Positions 37,018-37,872 of a stretch of 37,872 bases of DNA are shown here, piece after piece; position 1 is the first letter of the stretch; each line of letters starts with the position of its first letter. Below the pieces are notes generated by a model. The model made no database searches, was not told where the DNA came from, and worked only from the letters and a program-made list of their open reading frames with translations. The stretch comes from Comamonadaceae bacterium. Its GTDB lineage: Bacteria; Pseudomonadota; Gammaproteobacteria; Burkholderiales; Burkholderiaceae_C. The stretch spans positions 1 to 37,872 of the forward strand of contig CANGKR010000006.1 in NCBI GenBank assembly GCA_947454355.1, in the 5' to 3' direction. The position numbers were made by a program, and so were the translations under genes.

Positions 37018-37872
37018 ATGGCTTTGATCGTACATAAATACGGCGGCACCTCGATGGGGTCGACCGAACGCATACGCAATGTGGCCAAGCGCGTCGCCAA
37101 ATGGGCGCGTGCAGGCCATCAAATGATCGTGGTGCCCAGTGCCATGAGCGGTGAAACCAACCGCTTGCTGGGCTTGGCCAAGGAGTTGGCACCGTCCAAA
37201 AGCGATTCAGCCTATCTGCGTGAGTTGGACGCGCTGGCGGCCACCGGAGAGCAGGCTTCTTCGGCCCTGTTGGCCATTGCATTGCAAGCCGAGGGCATGC
37301 CTTCGGTGAGCTATGCGGGTTGGCAAGTGCCGATCAAAACCAATGATGCTTACACCAAAGCCCGAATCGAGTCGATTGATGACGTGCGTGTCCGCGCCGA
37401 CCTGAATGCAGGCAAAGTGGTCATCGTCACTGGCTTTCAGGGCGTGGACGATCAGGGCAACATCACGACACTGGGGCGTGGCGGTTCAGACACCTCAGCC
37501 GTGGCCGTAGCTGCGGCCTTGAAGGCGGATGAATGCCTGATCTATACCGATGTGGATGGCGTCTACACCACCGATCCACGTGTGGTGCCTGAGGCGCGTC
37601 GTTTGCTCACTGTGAGCTTTGAGGAAATGCTGGAGATGGCGTCCATGGGCTCCAAGGTTCTGCAGATTCGCTCGGTCGAATTTGCTGGCAAATACAAAGT
37701 GCCCATGCGTGTGCTTTCGAGCTTCACGCCTTGGGACATTGATATCCATGAAGAGGCCAAATCAGGCACATTGATTACTTTTGAGGAAGATGAACAAATG
37801 GAACAAGCCATTGTTTCCGGTATCGCGTTCAACCGCGACGAAGCCAAAATCTCGGTGTTGGGCGTGCCCGAC
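37018..37872 (+). CDS. lysC: Aspartate kinase (partial, runs off the window edge)
   Basis: MALIVHKYGGTSMGSTERIRNVAKRVAKWARAGHQMIVVPSAMSGETNRLLG...ALKADECLIYTDVDGVYTTDPRVVPEARRL; absent from the ORF track as a plus-strand ORF because the stop lies beyond the window. Confidence 0.97.
   Translation, partial: MALIVHKYGGTSMGSTERIRNVAKRVAKWARAGHQMIVVPSAMSGETNRLLGLAKELAPSKSDSAYLRELDALAATGEQASSALLAIALQAEGMPSVSYAGWQVPIKTNDAYTKARIESIDDVRVRADLNAGKVVIVTGFQGVDDQGNITTLGRGGSDTSAVAVAAALKADECLIYTDVDGVYTTDPRVVPEARRLLTVSFEEMLEMASMGSKVLQIRSVEFAGKYKVPMRVLSSFTPWDIDIHEEAKSGTLITFEEDEQMEQAIVSGIAFNRDEAKISVLGVPD

Noticed and set aside
1-37872. CRISPR arrays, IS elements, prophage, integrons, tRNA/rRNA genes or a defence island
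   Set aside because: No regularly spaced repeats, transposase or integrase motifs, tRNA T-loop signatures or defence-family domains noticed by eye. tRNAscan-SE, ISfinder and DefenseFinder runs would be decisive.

Overview
This 37.9 kb window looks like an ordinary, gene-dense chromosomal segment of a betaproteobacterium. Burkholderiales, probably Comamonadaceae-like, is inferred from gene content and order, not tested. I support about 40 CDS. They are: a pseudouridine synthase fragment, trmB, gluQ, a renalase-like oxidoreductase, a LysR regulator divergent from pirin and flavodoxin genes, DUF599, trhO, dnaE, a TonB-dependent receptor, tolA-tolR-tolQ-ybgC, an aminotransferase, nusB-ribH-ribB(A/X)-ribE-ribD, a minor-pilin cluster, nrdR, glyA, a lytic transglycosylase, a DUF349 protein, lpxH, two cyclophilins, a TPR protein, cysS, an AlkA-type glycosylase, accA, tilS and partial lysC. 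I found no CRISPR array, IS element, prophage, rRNA or tRNA by eye. I see no convincing complete undescribed system. The items most worth checking are: (1) a five-gene minor-pilin locus without an adjacent pilY1, with EF-hand-like loops in two pilins and an atypical PilW prepilin signal; (2) a 12-bp perfect palindrome just upstream of an isolated TonB-dependent receptor; (3) a two-hairpin leader upstream of glyA; (4) a hairpin that appears to sequester the start region of the DUF599 gene; (5) a perfect 10-bp-stem hairpin in front of ribD; (6) a RibBA-like protein whose GTP cyclohydrolase II half has lost its Zn ligands. All calls were made by reading sequence; no database search was run.
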